Below, piece after piece: positions 30,615 through 44,697 of a DNA stretch of 64,000 nt. Origin of the DNA: Kingdonia uniflora. Its lineage: Eukaryota; Streptophyta; Magnoliopsida; Ranunculales; Circaeasteraceae. The notes under the pieces are model-generated. The model searched no databases and had not been told where the DNA came from. It saw only the letters and a program-made list of their open reading frames with translations. The position numbers were made by a program, and so were the translations under genes. Every line of letters begins with the position of its first letter. The stretch's first letter is position 1. The stretch is from positions 124,001 through 188,000 of the forward strand of contig JACGCM010001879.1 in assembly GCA_014058105.1 (NCBI GenBank). The letters run 5' to 3'.

Positions 30615-32398
30615 ATAGGGGAAGCGGGGGCTCTGCAAGATGCCCTGAAGATGTTTAGGAAGGTCTCTGGCCAAGAGATCAACCTGGAAAAATTGTGTAT
30701 TCTCTTTAGTAAGAACTCTAATCTGGGACACCATAAGCTCATTTAAAATATCCTTCATATTAAAAAAGACACAGCTGGTGATACGTACTTGGGAGCTCCT
30801 CTCATCTTTGACCGTTCGAAGAGTCGAAACTTTCAGGACATCATTACCAAAGTCACTAACAGGATCGAGGGTTGGAAGGCGAAAAACCTTTCTCAAGCGG
30901 GCAGACTTACCTTCATTAAAGTTGTTAACTCAACAATTCTTCTTTCCTTATGTCAGTTTTCCCCTTCCCCGTCAAGACATGCAACAAGTTGGACTCCATA
31001 AATGCAAGATTTTTGTGGGGCTCCAATAGAGAAGGTAGGGGGAAAACTCATCTTATCAGCTGGAAGAAGATTTGTAGACCTAAAATTTGGGGTAGACTGG
31101 GCACTAGATCTGCCTACAACCACAACCAAACACTTTTGGCTAAGGTGTTCTGGTGGGTTATCAAAGAACCCGACAAAATTTGGGTTCATAATTTACGCAG
31201 CAAATACTCCCCCAAAGAATCTCCCATGACCACTGCTATTAAACAGTCCGATTCATGGATTTGGAAAGGTATCATTAAAGCCAAAAATAATATTTGGACA
31301 AATCTCATATGGCATATCGGGGATGGGAACGATGTCGATTTCTGGTAAGAGCCCTAGATCCCAGGTATTCGTTTTGGCAGACTCTTTGGCCCGACCCCCT
31401 GCAATCGCCCTATCACGAAGGTGGCGGATCTCATTTGCTCAGATCGTCGTTGTTGGATGGAGGTCCTCATCCGATATATTTTTCACCGGGATATTGTTGA
31501 CATCATTCTTCATATTCCCCTTAGTAGATTCACGACCAAGGATGTTTTGAGATGGAGGAATGAGAAGAACGGTCTTCTCTCTGTGAAAACGGTCTACACA
31601 ACGCCATGAATGATAAACCCATTTATGAAGTGGGGAGTAACCCCCCAGTGGATAAGGATATGGAATCGGATTTGAAAAATGAAGGTTCCTCTCAGGACAC
31701 AACTTTTCCTCTTAGAAAGCCTTGCAGGGATGGCATCTCGACTAAAATGAACCTTTGCTTCGGCGACTCATCCTGAGATACCACTTGTCCTAGATGTGGA
31801 GTTGAAGAGGAAACTACTTCGCACGCCCTGCTCTTCTGCGAGGCTATTGACGACATTTGGAAGGCTTCAACACTGGATATTGATACTCGTATCTGGCACT
31901 GTTCGGACTCCCTCCCTAAAATTCTTCATGTTGTTAGTGACCTTAGAACTGGTGACCACACCTCAACCTGGAGCGTTTTCCAGCTCCATTATTTTTGTCA
32001 TTTGGAATAGGATGAACGAGCTTGTCTTTAGAGATCGCAAAACAAGCACGGTTAATTTGATCTCAGCTGCCAACAACCTTCTTATCCAGTCTCAGGATAA
32101 GATGGTCAAGCCCTGCTCCTTTACCTGCCCCCCTCCCCCGTCCGCAGGGGAAGGATGACACACGTTAACAGTTGACGCGGCTTCGACCAATCCTGATTCC
32201 CCAGGAGGCTCAAGTTTTGTTATTAAATCTCACGACTCTTTCATTATTTGTGCAGATTTTGACTCCTCTAGGGCTGCAGACCCAGAAGAGGCAGAGGTGA
32301 TCTCGGCGATCAGGGCGATGCAGGCAGCATTGAGCCTAGGACTGGAGAGAGTTTTGTTGCTGACGGACTGCCAGCGCCTTGTAAAAAATAAAAATAAA
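30615..32398 (+). mobile_element. 5'-truncated L1 LINE with 14-bp target duplication
   Basis: It is flanked by AACTCAAGCACAAC at 30,601-30,614 and 32,399-32,412 and ends in an A-rich tail (AAAAAATAAAAATAAAA). It encodes the last part of RT (SGQEINLEK; YLGAPL; WKAKNLSQAGRLTFIK), the INARFLWGS and WHIGDGNDVDFW blocks, a zf-RVT domain (CPRCGVEEETTSHALLFC) and RNase H remnants. Several frameshifts and stops occur. It landed about 75 bp upstream of the VAR3-like start codon. Confidence 0.85.
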
Positions 32399-32485
32399 AA
32401 CTCAAGCACAACTGGAGATGGCCTTAAACCCTGCAAGGGTCTCCTTCTCCCACCCAAGTTCCATGGAAGGACCATTATAGAGCTA

Positions 32486-35400
32486 ATGGGTATCTCCTCA
32501 AAGCTTCTCCACCTTCGTTGTTCTTCATCTCTCCGTCTCCTTCGCAACCCCACTTTCTCTCTCCTCTCTATATCTCCTCTCCCTTCTTCATCTCGAACTC
32601 ACTCTTCAAACAGTTCCCAATCAATCCCAACAACCAAAGTTTCAAAATTTATCCACACCCACACATCAAGTTTCACTAGAGATGATTATTACCAATCACC
32701 CAATAATGGGGTTTCTCAATTTTGGCCAGAATGGTCTAAGTTGGTGGAACATTGTAGGAACAATGGCTATTTTGACCGAAATGGTTCTGCGGGGTTGGGG
32801 GAAGATGGGGTTTCTTCGGATTTGCCTGAAGAGGTTGGTCGAGCTGTGAAGGCGTGTTTGTTGTTTGCTCGCGATCAACCTCGTCTCTTGAGGTATTATC
32901 TCAAGTTCTAATGCATTGTGGTAATGTTAAACTTTAGATGTTATGGTAGGATGTGTAAAATGTAAAATTGTTGTTGAGTACAGTTCGCTTTCAAGGAAGG
33001 ATATTGAGGTTGTGGTGGAAAATGGGTCGCCGTTTTTGTTTGAATGTGGTGGTGATTCAGTGAGGAGGATGAAGTCGTTTATCGACGGCGAAGGAAGCAA
33101 CGTAAGTATGCTATAAGGCATAATCTACATTGTTCTTACTCTTACCTATCCTATAATATTGTTCCTTAATCATTGAAATTAATCGACATTACTTACAACA
33201 AAACGTCGATTATAAATCTTTCCCCAAGCAATGTTGAGCAACAAAAATACTAAAGCTATAAAGATCAAACCTTTCTTACTAAAAAAGATTTCTAGTTCAA
33301 GGCATTTACCGATACTCGTTAAGTGATTCGCGGTCTTAGGTATTTATAGATATCTTCGAGTCGATATCAGTGAATGTGTGTTACTGTGCGTAACGACTAT
33401 CAAGTGGGTGCTTGTCATTTTAGTTGGTACTAGAAAGTGATCTCTTTACTTACTTTGAATGTTTATGGGGGGTCTCTCTAAAGAATAAAAACACCGTTTT
33501 TGTGCTATCTGTTTAGCATTTCAGGTCAAGAGCAGTTGGTTATGTTTACATTATTATCGTAATAATTTCTAGTGAAATACTATGGTTTGTCATTTCGCCC
33601 ATATTTTCGTTGTTTTAGTAGTGATTTTGACAGGAAAACTATGGGAAATATCTCTTGGCCTTCCGGGGGAGCTAGACTACGACATCCATTTTAGGAAAAA
33701 AAAACAAACATTAGTTGAAATGACCGAATCCACTATAGCTGCAGCCGATATTTTTATAAAACGGTAAGTGAGCTTGAGTTTTAAGTCCAGATGGGGACTT
33801 TTCAGTGTTTGTTTCAACTGGGCTTGAGTTTTAAGTCCAAATGGGGACTTTTCAGTGTTTGTTTCAACTCTAAAATGCTTGCATGCCCCTACAAAGTACA
33901 CAATGTGATTTGAGTGTGAAAGAGAAGTCTCTGTGGATAGTGTTTGAGTACCATACGCAAAGAATCGCGTTGCTTTCCGTTGTTACTTTCCTCTTTTTGT
34001 TTCAATCACATCTACTAATCGGTTTATAGTACGGTTAGTTAAGTCTCTTAATCTCCGCAATTACAAATATATTAGAACGTTAGCAACAATCTAAATTTCG
34101 TTACTGAGGAAGCACTAATACATTGATGTAACATTTCAATTAAGATTCATAGAAACGAAAGATATATACAACTTGATCATTGAAATTAATTACAAATTTA
34201 CAAAGATAGAAGAAAAAACTTTACACACGAAAGCTTAAAATGCGTAATCTACTAGTACTATTAACAAGTGACAATATTAGCAACACTTCAACTATGATTG
34301 ATAGTAAGGCCAATTGCCGTTCTTTTATGCACACTATCTTATTCAAACTCCGTATGACTCGGTGCCAATGGAGTTTTATTCACAAATACTAGCAAATTCT
34401 GACGGAGCTTGAAGTGACACTATTTGCCAAGTTGGATTCAGGATCACATAGAAACGAGTCGATATACTTTTGGAGGGCATTTTGATCAACACTGAGTAAA
34501 TCGTCACAGACAAGAAAGTCTTCATTGAGCTCCAATTTGGTATAATTTTCATTTAATGTGGAAAGATCGGTTTCTAGACGTGTTTTTGGAGGCGACTTTT
34601 TATATATCTTGCACAAGACGCAGTCATCCAACTGAAAATAAACGATTAATTTCTAATCTAAAGAAATACCTTATTTTAAACAAGTTTAAACTTTAAATCC
34701 TAAATAAAGAGCTTACCTTCATATCGCTTGGACTTTTCAAATTAATCGGAAGAGTCATAGACTCTAAACGATACTCGTGCATAATCCAATCAGTCTTATA
34801 TCCTCTAGGAGCCTTCCCCTCGTAATACACCAACGCTTTCTTGTATCCTATTTTTTTTTTTCTCATTATTGATCCATTCATCAACAACACTCTTCTTGCT
34901 TATGATTAGCTTATCTCTTTCCGTAGCCTTCCAATACATACCACCCGCTGCATGATTTGGCCTAGTCCCGTTTTTATACTTTCGATCTCGTGGAGTATAA
35001 AAATACCATTCTTTCACTTTCTTCCCATAAGGCTTATGCATCGCTACCAATACAAAATCATTAAATACTGCTACTGTAAAAAAAAACCCAGAAGTACGAG
35101 ACCTCGGGTACCTATGAAAAGAACTAAAAAGTTATCATTTGCTTACCTGCCAAGTGTTCTGGATGAAACTTGTAGAGATTAACCTTATTGATCTTGTTTA
35201 TTGGCGAAGGGCGATTGAAGATTTTGTTTGCAAGGTAATGCACAATCAACTCCTTGTCAGACGGCTCGAACTTCCACCCTTTCGGGAACGAGTTGAGGTG
35301 AACCTCATTGTCACAAACAATGAGGTCCCCTTGAGCACCACCATAAATGGAGTTCATAGTGAAGAAGAGAGAGAGAGAGTTTGAAGTGTTACGGAAATTT

Positions 35401-38400
35401 ATTGTTATACTTGCAGTTAGAGGTTGTTTTGGAGGGAGCTCATTAGACGCGCCAACTATATCACTTTTTTCAGATTTTTTTACCTGAAAATCTTTCACCA
35501 AAAGATTACACCTATCTCATATAACGCCCAAACCTCCATGTTCTATAAATAATGATACGGTACTACGTCACTAAATACGGTTATATAACATTCATTCAAA
35601 AATCAATAAATCATAAAGATTTTCCAACAATCCACCACATGAATGAATTCGATAAAAACGAGATAAAATGATATGAGAGTAACGTAGGAATGGTCCTGCA
35701 TCGAGAAAGGTGTCTTGTGGACTTGAACTTTTCCCTAGTGAAAAAATATCGGATTTACTTGGCTAATAAGCGAACATGATGTCTTGAATTTTTCAGCCAT
35801 TAGTGTAAACCAAGACAATATTCTTCATACAGTTCCTTTCCCGACGCAGTTAGTTCTCACGGTTGTGCTCATTTCGGCCTTGAACAATTCTCGGGATTCG
35901 TGAGTGCTTTAAAGAATTTAGTCATATCAATTCTCATGGAAGCGTCCCTCACTTCTCACTGATATAGGTGATTTCATATTGAGAGTACCCTGCAGTACCC
36001 CACTTGTATACACAAGCTATATGAATCATTAAAAGCAAAGTTTACCCTAAAACTCGCCGCACGTTGTACTATTACATCATGGAATGAGATGAAGATTTAG
36101 TCTCTGCAGTGCTTAAGGTGAATAACCCTAAACTAGTTTTCCTATTGAACCTAGATATTGGGATCCTCCAGTCAGCTAGGTTAGGTTACCATTGAGATTA
36201 CTCGTGGATAAGGGCTTTAATCTCATTCTTCTTTATGTGCAGTTTACTTGCTCGTTTGACAACCCTTGTTATACATGGATCCTCTAGGTTGCCTTAGACT
36301 TCAAACTCAATGGAGATAAGTTCATCTCACAAGTACCTATTTATGGTATCATGCAGCCAATGACAAACATGTCGTGACTTACCACAAGGAAATATCCTCT
36401 TTAAACTATATAACCACTTACGTTGTTTGCTGGCTGGGCTTTATCCAACATAATGAACTCAATTTTATTATACATCAGGTTACATTAGTTTGTTTTGAGA
36501 AATTCCAAAACATAGTTATACTACCAAGTGTAAAACCATTCCATATATTGAAATATCCTTTTATTATAGGAACTCAATTCCATTAGGCATCTCTATATCT
36601 TTGATAGTCTAGGGTGTATTTTCAGTACCTCAGAAAATTTATGTACTTGGCAATTTCAACTGGATGATACAATACTCATCTCAGAGAAGCTATGGAGAAC
36701 TAAAAAGATAACCATATGGAGAACTCTTACGGTGTAGGGACTATGAAACTTACATGCTACTTTCCTCTTTTCATCTCTGTCGTCATGAACCTTTCCGATA
36801 ACAAAACTCAAATGCTTCTTTCCAATAACTTCTTTTATCTCGTGTAGAAATATTGCATGTATTTGGTATTATGTTATTTCATGGCACAATACCAATCAAG
36901 CACCATCTCCATCAATTGATACGACTAACCAAAAGCATAGTTAGTGTCCCTTCCCAAAAGACAACGATTCTTTAAGAAACGAACTGGTTAAATGAGATGA
37001 TGAAATCGGTTATATCTACTTTATCTGACCTAGTATCACTCACCACAGACTTAGTTGCATTAAGTTGATCTGTGAGATTCAGCCTTGACTAGAATTTCAA
37101 CATGGGTTTTGATGACCATATACCCAACTGTTTTCTCTTATATTGGAGTTGACATCATTTTGCCCCCAAACATACACATGACACTTGCACTTGCTGATCA
37201 AAATCAACAAAGCATTAAGGGATACAAAACTCCAGCCTCAAAAGTGATCTTTGATCTCACCCTTTATAAAGAAAGGAAACCAAGTTCCAAACCGTAAATG
37301 ACTTGTATTGTTGCCTTCTCAAAATGCCGTATCAAGTGGTACTAAGAACAAACAGAGTTTCAGGCTTTCTGTACTTCCTCCGAAGTCAGAATCAACAATA
37401 CACATGTTACTCAAAGATAACCTTGGGAGGATGTTTTGTAGTTCAACGGTACAGACATGTACTTTTTCATCAAATTCTCCATTGGCACCAACATTGGATG
37501 CAACTCTATCTAATACTCACGGCCTTCGAGTGCTGCGCACATAAATCATAGTCGGTTAAACATTCACCCAATAGATATACCAACATATCTCAATTTAGAA
37601 TACTAAGCCAAAGCCACTTTACAACTTAAAAGTTTCATCATGGTTTTTTTAAGTACTTTAAGCCAACCACTTAAACCACATATCACACTAGCAACAAGAG
37701 AAATACTAGTGCTTTTATTCATGAAACATACCAGAGATATAGTCTTGATTTTATGACAAGATTTCTTCTAGTCTCAAAGCTACTCATCACCCAAACTTGG
37801 GAAGCAAAATATCCAATGCAACGACTATGTAAGCTAATGCTTAGTACCGACTTTTAATCTTCCATGGGCTTAGAATTCGCTTCAATATGGTTTCCAAATA
37901 CTCACATCCACCACACTTCATTTATCAAGGTAGTTAGAGATAGGACCTCTTTAATGTATGTTTGGATAACGATGCATCCGAATCAACTGATATACTGAGT
38001 TCAACTCATAAAATCCAGAATTGATTCCCCGAGTTATTAGTGGAACGATCTCCATACCAAGGATAGTTCAACTCGTTCTCACTTCTTGAATGAAAAAAAA
38101 AAATCATCTTAAAAAGTTTATTGGATTTCTCCATTACAAACCGGTCCTGTAGAGATAACTCATGGACTTCCAAATAAATACTTCTAAGTAGCCGAACTCC
38201 AACCAGACAGAGATTCTCTCAACAGTACGCCACCGCCAAGCGTGCGCATGTATGCCATATAGACTACAGTGATTATGGTGGGCATACAAACTCAATCATT
38301 TAATCCTAGGTTCTTTGATTCCCCAAGACACCAAACCAATGATCTGAGTTAGTATAACTTCATAATTTGCATAACACTATGCGGAATCTCATTAGCAGCA

Positions 38401-41400
38401 ACAGTACTTGAGCTATTCAAAGATCTTGCTTGGAGAAATCGCCATGATTGAACTCTAAATCAGAACTCAATTTCATAATTATCATCCTCTTCTTCAATGA
38501 TTCAATTTGACTTGGAAAAAATCACCAAGTCCAAAATAAAAATCAAACAATAATTCCTCGAAGATGACGATGACGACCCTATGATTACAATTCAATTTCA
38601 ACAAGTTTCTATCTTTCGACGAACTCTTTGATGGTAGAAATCGAACCAACGAACCACCACATGGGTCTGAACTCTTTAATGAATCCAACACCCTATTCTT
38701 GATTAAGAAAAACCCTAATTCTTCTATGATACCAACAATTTCAGAATTGAGTAACCGCTTTAATCTCCACAGAGAAACAAATCAACAAATATGCGATTGT
38801 GATTCAGCAAACACATAATAGAACTTCCAGAACTTGAGAAATCGAATCTAGAAACTTTTATGCCTCCACATAGAAAACATAATAGTTCATCCACATTGTG
38901 ATCGAAATCAAACTCAGTTCGATTCTCTCCGTACGGAGATTCCGAGTTTAATTAGGAAGACCAATCCCTAACAAACTCAATGTAATCTCTGATTCCATCC
39001 CAACAATCCAATTCTTGAAATTCTGAAATCAAGTGAAGAAAAAGATACCCAAACTGAAAACTTCGATTATAATCGAAGATAAAACCGCACTTGAGAACCA
39101 TCAAAGATGAATTTCTTCTAAAACATATCTCTTTCTACAATAGAAAGGTTTTCCTCTCTGGAAAAACATAATCCTTCATCATAGTTTGAAACAAAATTTA
39201 CTAACCTCTCTGGAAAAACATGATCCCACTTTTACAAATGACTGGAATCCCCTGGTAATTAGGTTTTCTCCTTCTTTGCTCTATCTGGGATTCCCTCCAA
39301 AGTCAAAAAACCAAACTGAAACGTCACAAGTTCGGGTTCTCTTTGTATTGTCTACCACAAACCCAAACACACAGTAAACAAAAATTTGAATCCTGTCTTA
39401 AGATTGTTGGAACTGTGTGTGTGTGTTCTAACAATTGGCAAAAACACAACAAAAATCAAATATGAAGGAAAATAATTATCAATAATTGAATCGAGGCATG
39501 CATTCAATGCATTTTCCTTAAGACAGATTTTGCCCCTGCATAAGTGCTTACAATCGTTGGATGTCTGTCTACCAAGATACATCGATTCTACGAGAAGATA
39601 GAAGCACTCATAGTCTTCTCGTGTATCGAACTATTACTGCGGTTTTACTTTCTAAAGCTGAGTCAATTGGAGAAGAAAAGATAACATAGTTTTGTAAAAT
39701 TCTATTATAAAACATAATAAAGGGCATAGTATATATAGAAGAGAAGATGCCTCTTCAGGGCACCCCCTTGAATGGACACACCTATTCAAGAAGTCTCCTA
39801 ACCGCTTTATTTGGGACACACCCCGAATCACACCCAAACCTCCATGTTCTATAAATAGCGATATGGTACTACGTCACTAAATACGGTTATATAACATCCA
39901 TTCAAAAATCAATAAATCATAAATATTTTCCATCAGCCCGCACTAAGATTGCTTTGTTCAAGTAAAAGGGCAGTTTGTATAGGATTCGATGTAAACTGTC
40001 TAGGTATGCATAGTATCTAAAATCTTTCTTTTGAGGAGCTGATCCTCAAATAAGTGATTCGTAAATACGTATTAATGTTGACTCACATTTAGACCCTTGT
40101 GAAATATGCAAAAAGAGATCTTACAAGTCATTTTAGATCTGTACATGTTTCATTCAGTTTCTATATCACTAAGTAGTTTTCATTTTGGTAAAATATCAGG
40201 AATTAGAACATGAGAGAGCAAGCACGGCAGATCTGATGCGTTTTCTCTTGAGCTATGCATGCAACCCTGTTGTTAGCAACACAAAAATTGAAGAACTTGT
40301 TGAATCATCGGCACGTAATTTGTTTAACGAGTTGGTGAACACGAGCAAGAATGTCCGAGGAATGGACCTTTTATGGTCAACGCCAAGACAGGTCTCTGAT
40401 AGATATGGACAAACACCAAGACCTTTTGGGCAAAACATTGAAATGAAGAAAGGCGACTGGATTTGTGGGAAGTAAGTACAAGTTTTAATCTTATTCATAT
40501 AATAAGCCTTTTCTTTTGTTTTATCCTAGCTCCTAATCTTTCTCTTTTTCTTTCTAATTTTTGTAAAAAAAATTATTTTCTGATTTTCTTCCTTCCACTT
40601 ACGTCCTATTAAATATTTATATTAAGTATTCTTGTTTTTCCCCTATGTTTAAGCAGGTGCAATTTCATGAATTTTGCAAGGAACATGAAATGCCTTGAAT
40701 GTGATGGACCACGGGCAAAGGGACTGACTAGTGGAAGAGAATGGGAGTGCTCTCAGTTAGTATTTCTTTTCTCCCCATCAACTTACCAAAATCACTATAT
40801 ATATTCAAGCTATACTTATACTATGAAATATCTACGATATGTCGCTCCATTTGCATACTAACCATTTTTTAATTATTACAAAATAGTAGATATAAAAGTA
40901 TTAAATCATAAAGGCCCCCCTTCCCCCCACCCAGCCCACCACCCCCTGCTCTAATAAGACAAAGAATTTACAGGGGTGGCGGCTACACGAGGCCCTCAAA
41001 ACAAAGGAAAATACAAAAGAAAGGGTGAGCCACTAATCAAAAGGAATATTACACTCTAACATAAATGTGACCATTAGCATCCAGAGTAATCTTCTTTAGC
41101 TCCTCGTCAAGGTCTTCTGGCAATAGCTCAATGTAACCATCACTAGGATGGTTGTGAGAGATAGCATCTGCTGCTTTGTTGATCTCCCTGTAGACATGAA
41201 AGATGGAGCAAGTTTCAATGAATATTATCTCCATTTCTTATAGATTTCACAAGCCTCATAGCATCCTAATGTGGGGGAGTATTAGTACAAAGCAGCAACA
41301 CAGCTGTAGAGGAGTCACAGTAGACAACGAGTTTAGTAATTCCCGTCTTTGTGGCTGGTTGAAACCCTTTGTAATGGCTGTAACTCATGGTTAGTAATAT

Positions 41401-44400
41401 CTTGGGTTCTGACTTTTCCCGCACAAGCAGTAAGGGGATTCTCTGAGCAATCTCTATGTATAGTACCATACCACCAACTTCATTCTATAATAAGAGCAAC
41501 AATCCCTATGAAGTATCATCTCCTGGGACAGACACATTATCCTTAAAATTGGAAGCCATCAGCTGAGAGTCAATGGCCACCCATATTCTAGTGATTCCTT
41601 TTTGGATAACAAGCAACAGACCCTTGTAGATAGCCATCATTTCATGGAAGATGACAGAGACAGGTTCCTCCTTCCCACTAAAGTCTGAAGCTAATGACGA
41701 GCTTACCAGTATGGTCTCTTATAAGACCTCTATAGCCCCCATGAGTATCTTTAAAAGCCCTATTAGTGTTGAGTAAGAAAACATTAGGAGGGTGTGGAGT
41801 CCAGCTGCACCTTTAGGGAGAATGAAAACTGGAGACAAACTCCATGGAGCATATATATCTCTACCTCTAGCAGAGTCTTGAACCTTCAGGATGGAGACAT
41901 TCAGTCTTTGAGAGCACTCTTCAACAACATTTCTATGGGTAGCAGTCATGGAATTAGACAGTAAACACAATAGGGTTTCTAGTTTTCCAGATATGGTAGA
42001 TGAAAGGAGCAAAAACAGTTCACATAACTTTACTGTAAATATCTTCCTTATTTAAGTTGCACTGCCAGCCCATTTCCAAATCTAAGCTCTCACAGGCTCT
42101 ATGAACCCCTCGAAGGGTATTTTCCATCTACAATAAATAGGAGTAGTGCATTTCAAAATAACAAGCACACTCCAATCATGATAAGACTTCTGTCGGCGTC
42201 ATTATCTTTCACATTTTTGTTTCATCTGACTGTAGGGGGTTCTTGCAAAAGATATGGTCTTCCTCATGATTGTTGGCCGAAGAAAATAGGCATCTGGACT
42301 GTTGAACCACCCCACCACTTGAACAATTTGTTTTGAGTCTCACCTTATTCAGAGGCAGCCAAGCTATGAAGCTATTTTTGGAAATATGGCCTGTAAACCA
42401 TGCCAAGTTACCAACTCAGCCCAAGCCACACTTTTATTGACACGCCTTATTTCTTCATATGTAGCCTTCAAAGAGAACTCTCCTGTAGTTGTAACTGACC
42501 AAACCACCTCATAAGTGTCATATTCCCCTTGACCAATTTGAACATTTTCCAGAAGGTGCCAAATATTCTCAAGTTGATTAGCAACAGCTGTAGGAACTCT
42601 ACCACTATAAGAGATATGCCAGATGTGATTTTGTATCAAAATACTTACCTTAGCCTTGAGATTTGCAGTAGAGTTATATCTCAACTGTTGAGGAAAGAAA
42701 TCGGCCCACACCCCAAAGGAATGCTAAGTATCAACCCATAGAGGAGTATCTTTTCCATTTTCAATCAAGTCCATAGCAATGTCAGAAGAACCCTTTCTAG
42801 GGTTGAGTTATATTCTTCGATAGCCAAGAAGTGGCAAGAACAATCACTAGAATGTTTTAAAGAATAAAAGTGCTTATCTTTAATGAGGTTAGCTTTTGTC
42901 TAGGAAGTCCAGAAAACATTTTTTCCAGAAATAAGATACCAAACAAACTTCACAGAGGCTGCTTTATTGACAGTGGCAATGTCCCAAATTCCAAAACCTA
43001 CTTCTGCATAAGGATGGCTACATTTCTCCCAACTAATCAAATGAGACTTGCTGTCAAGATTAGTACCAAACCATATAAATTTTCTACACAAGGATCTGAG
43101 GAGCTTAGTGATGGATTGAGGCAATTAGTAGCCAGAACTCCAATAATAGTGCATCGTGAAAAGAACAGCCTTGATAATTGCAAGCGTACTAGCATTTGGA
43201 TGACATCTACTCTTCCAGGAGCCAATTTTCTTGGGCAGCTTTCTCTACCAGAGGCATACAGTCAACAACCCTCGACCCTGTAGTGATTAATGGCTTTCCC
43301 AGGTATTTCACAGGTAAAGCACCAGCTTTGATTCCCAATGTACAAGTGAATACAGAGATACCCTCATTATACATTCTAGCTCGGTAGAATTTATTCTTAC
43401 TCAACTTGAAGGACTGCAAAAGAGTTGGACTCGTGGAGAGTTTCAGTAAGAGAAAAGGCATTGGAAGGAGTTTCTTTCATTAAAAATGACGAGGTCATCT
43501 GCAAAGCAAATATAAGAAAATTTTGGATTGAAGCATTTGGGGTGTAGTTCCAATTCACCATTAAGCTCTCTCTTCCATCTTTTTGGTAAATATTTCCATG
43601 ATCATCATAGGGGACATTGAAGAATCAAAGCTTCCCAAAATACCATATCTTAGGCTTTGCAAAAATCTTTTTTAACTGTGCACGTGCGTACTGCCATGTA
43701 TCTATGGTAATTCCTCACAATCTCATGTGTTATCATAATGTTCAGTGATGTTATGCCCAAAGATAAAGGCTGACTGAGTGGGACTTACAATTAAAGAGAT
43801 AACACACTTATGTCTATTATTGATAATCTTAGTAATGCATTTCTACAAAACATTGCAACAAGCAATAAGTCTGAACTCCTAAAGTTAATAGGACTTGTAA
43901 CTTTAGGGATGAGAGAGATAAGAGTAGAGTTCACCTCACCGATCTGAAGAAGTTTTGTAATGCCGTGATAAAATCTTGACCAATAATGTCCAAATAAGAT
44001 TAAAATAAATAATTTGTAAAGCCATCTGGGTCGGGTGCCTTGTCTCCCCCCATACTGAACAAAACCTCTTGCACTCCTTTATTGATGATCTCTTTCTCAA
44101 GCTCTAGCTTTTCCTCTTCTCTAATTTGATTCAGTTTGAGGTTATGAAGATCATTAACTCTTGTACTATCAGGAGGATGAACACCCGTAACAGTTCAAAC
44201 TGCATGACACATTCAGCTCCAATAGCATCTTCACTGTCAAGTAGCTACCTTTGCTCGTTTTGAATACTTGTGAGTCTGTTCCTGACCCTTTTAGCAAGTA
44301 GCGAGTTGTGAAAAAACCTTGTGTTATCTCCAAGCTCAAGCCAATGTGCTCTTAATTTTTGCCTTTTGATATTTACTGCATAAGGTTGGAGTAGTTATGC

Positions 44401-44665
44401 AGGGCTTCTTTCTCTTCAACTGCAAGTTTACATTTTAAAAGATCAATTTCTAAGTTCTCTTGCAGAATCTCCAAGGTCCGTGTGGCATTCTCAATTTTAG
44501 TCTCCATGTTAGAGTAAACCCTAGAAACCTTTTGTTAGAGAAAGAAAGGCAGAGCCAGGAGGGATAGGGAGGGCTGGGTCGGGCTGTGGGCTGGGCTTTA
44601 GGTTGTTATGTATAGTTTTTTTTTAATTGCTATATATAAACTCTTTTTTGTCAAAAATCAAGGCT

Positions 44666-44697
<32 letters not shown>

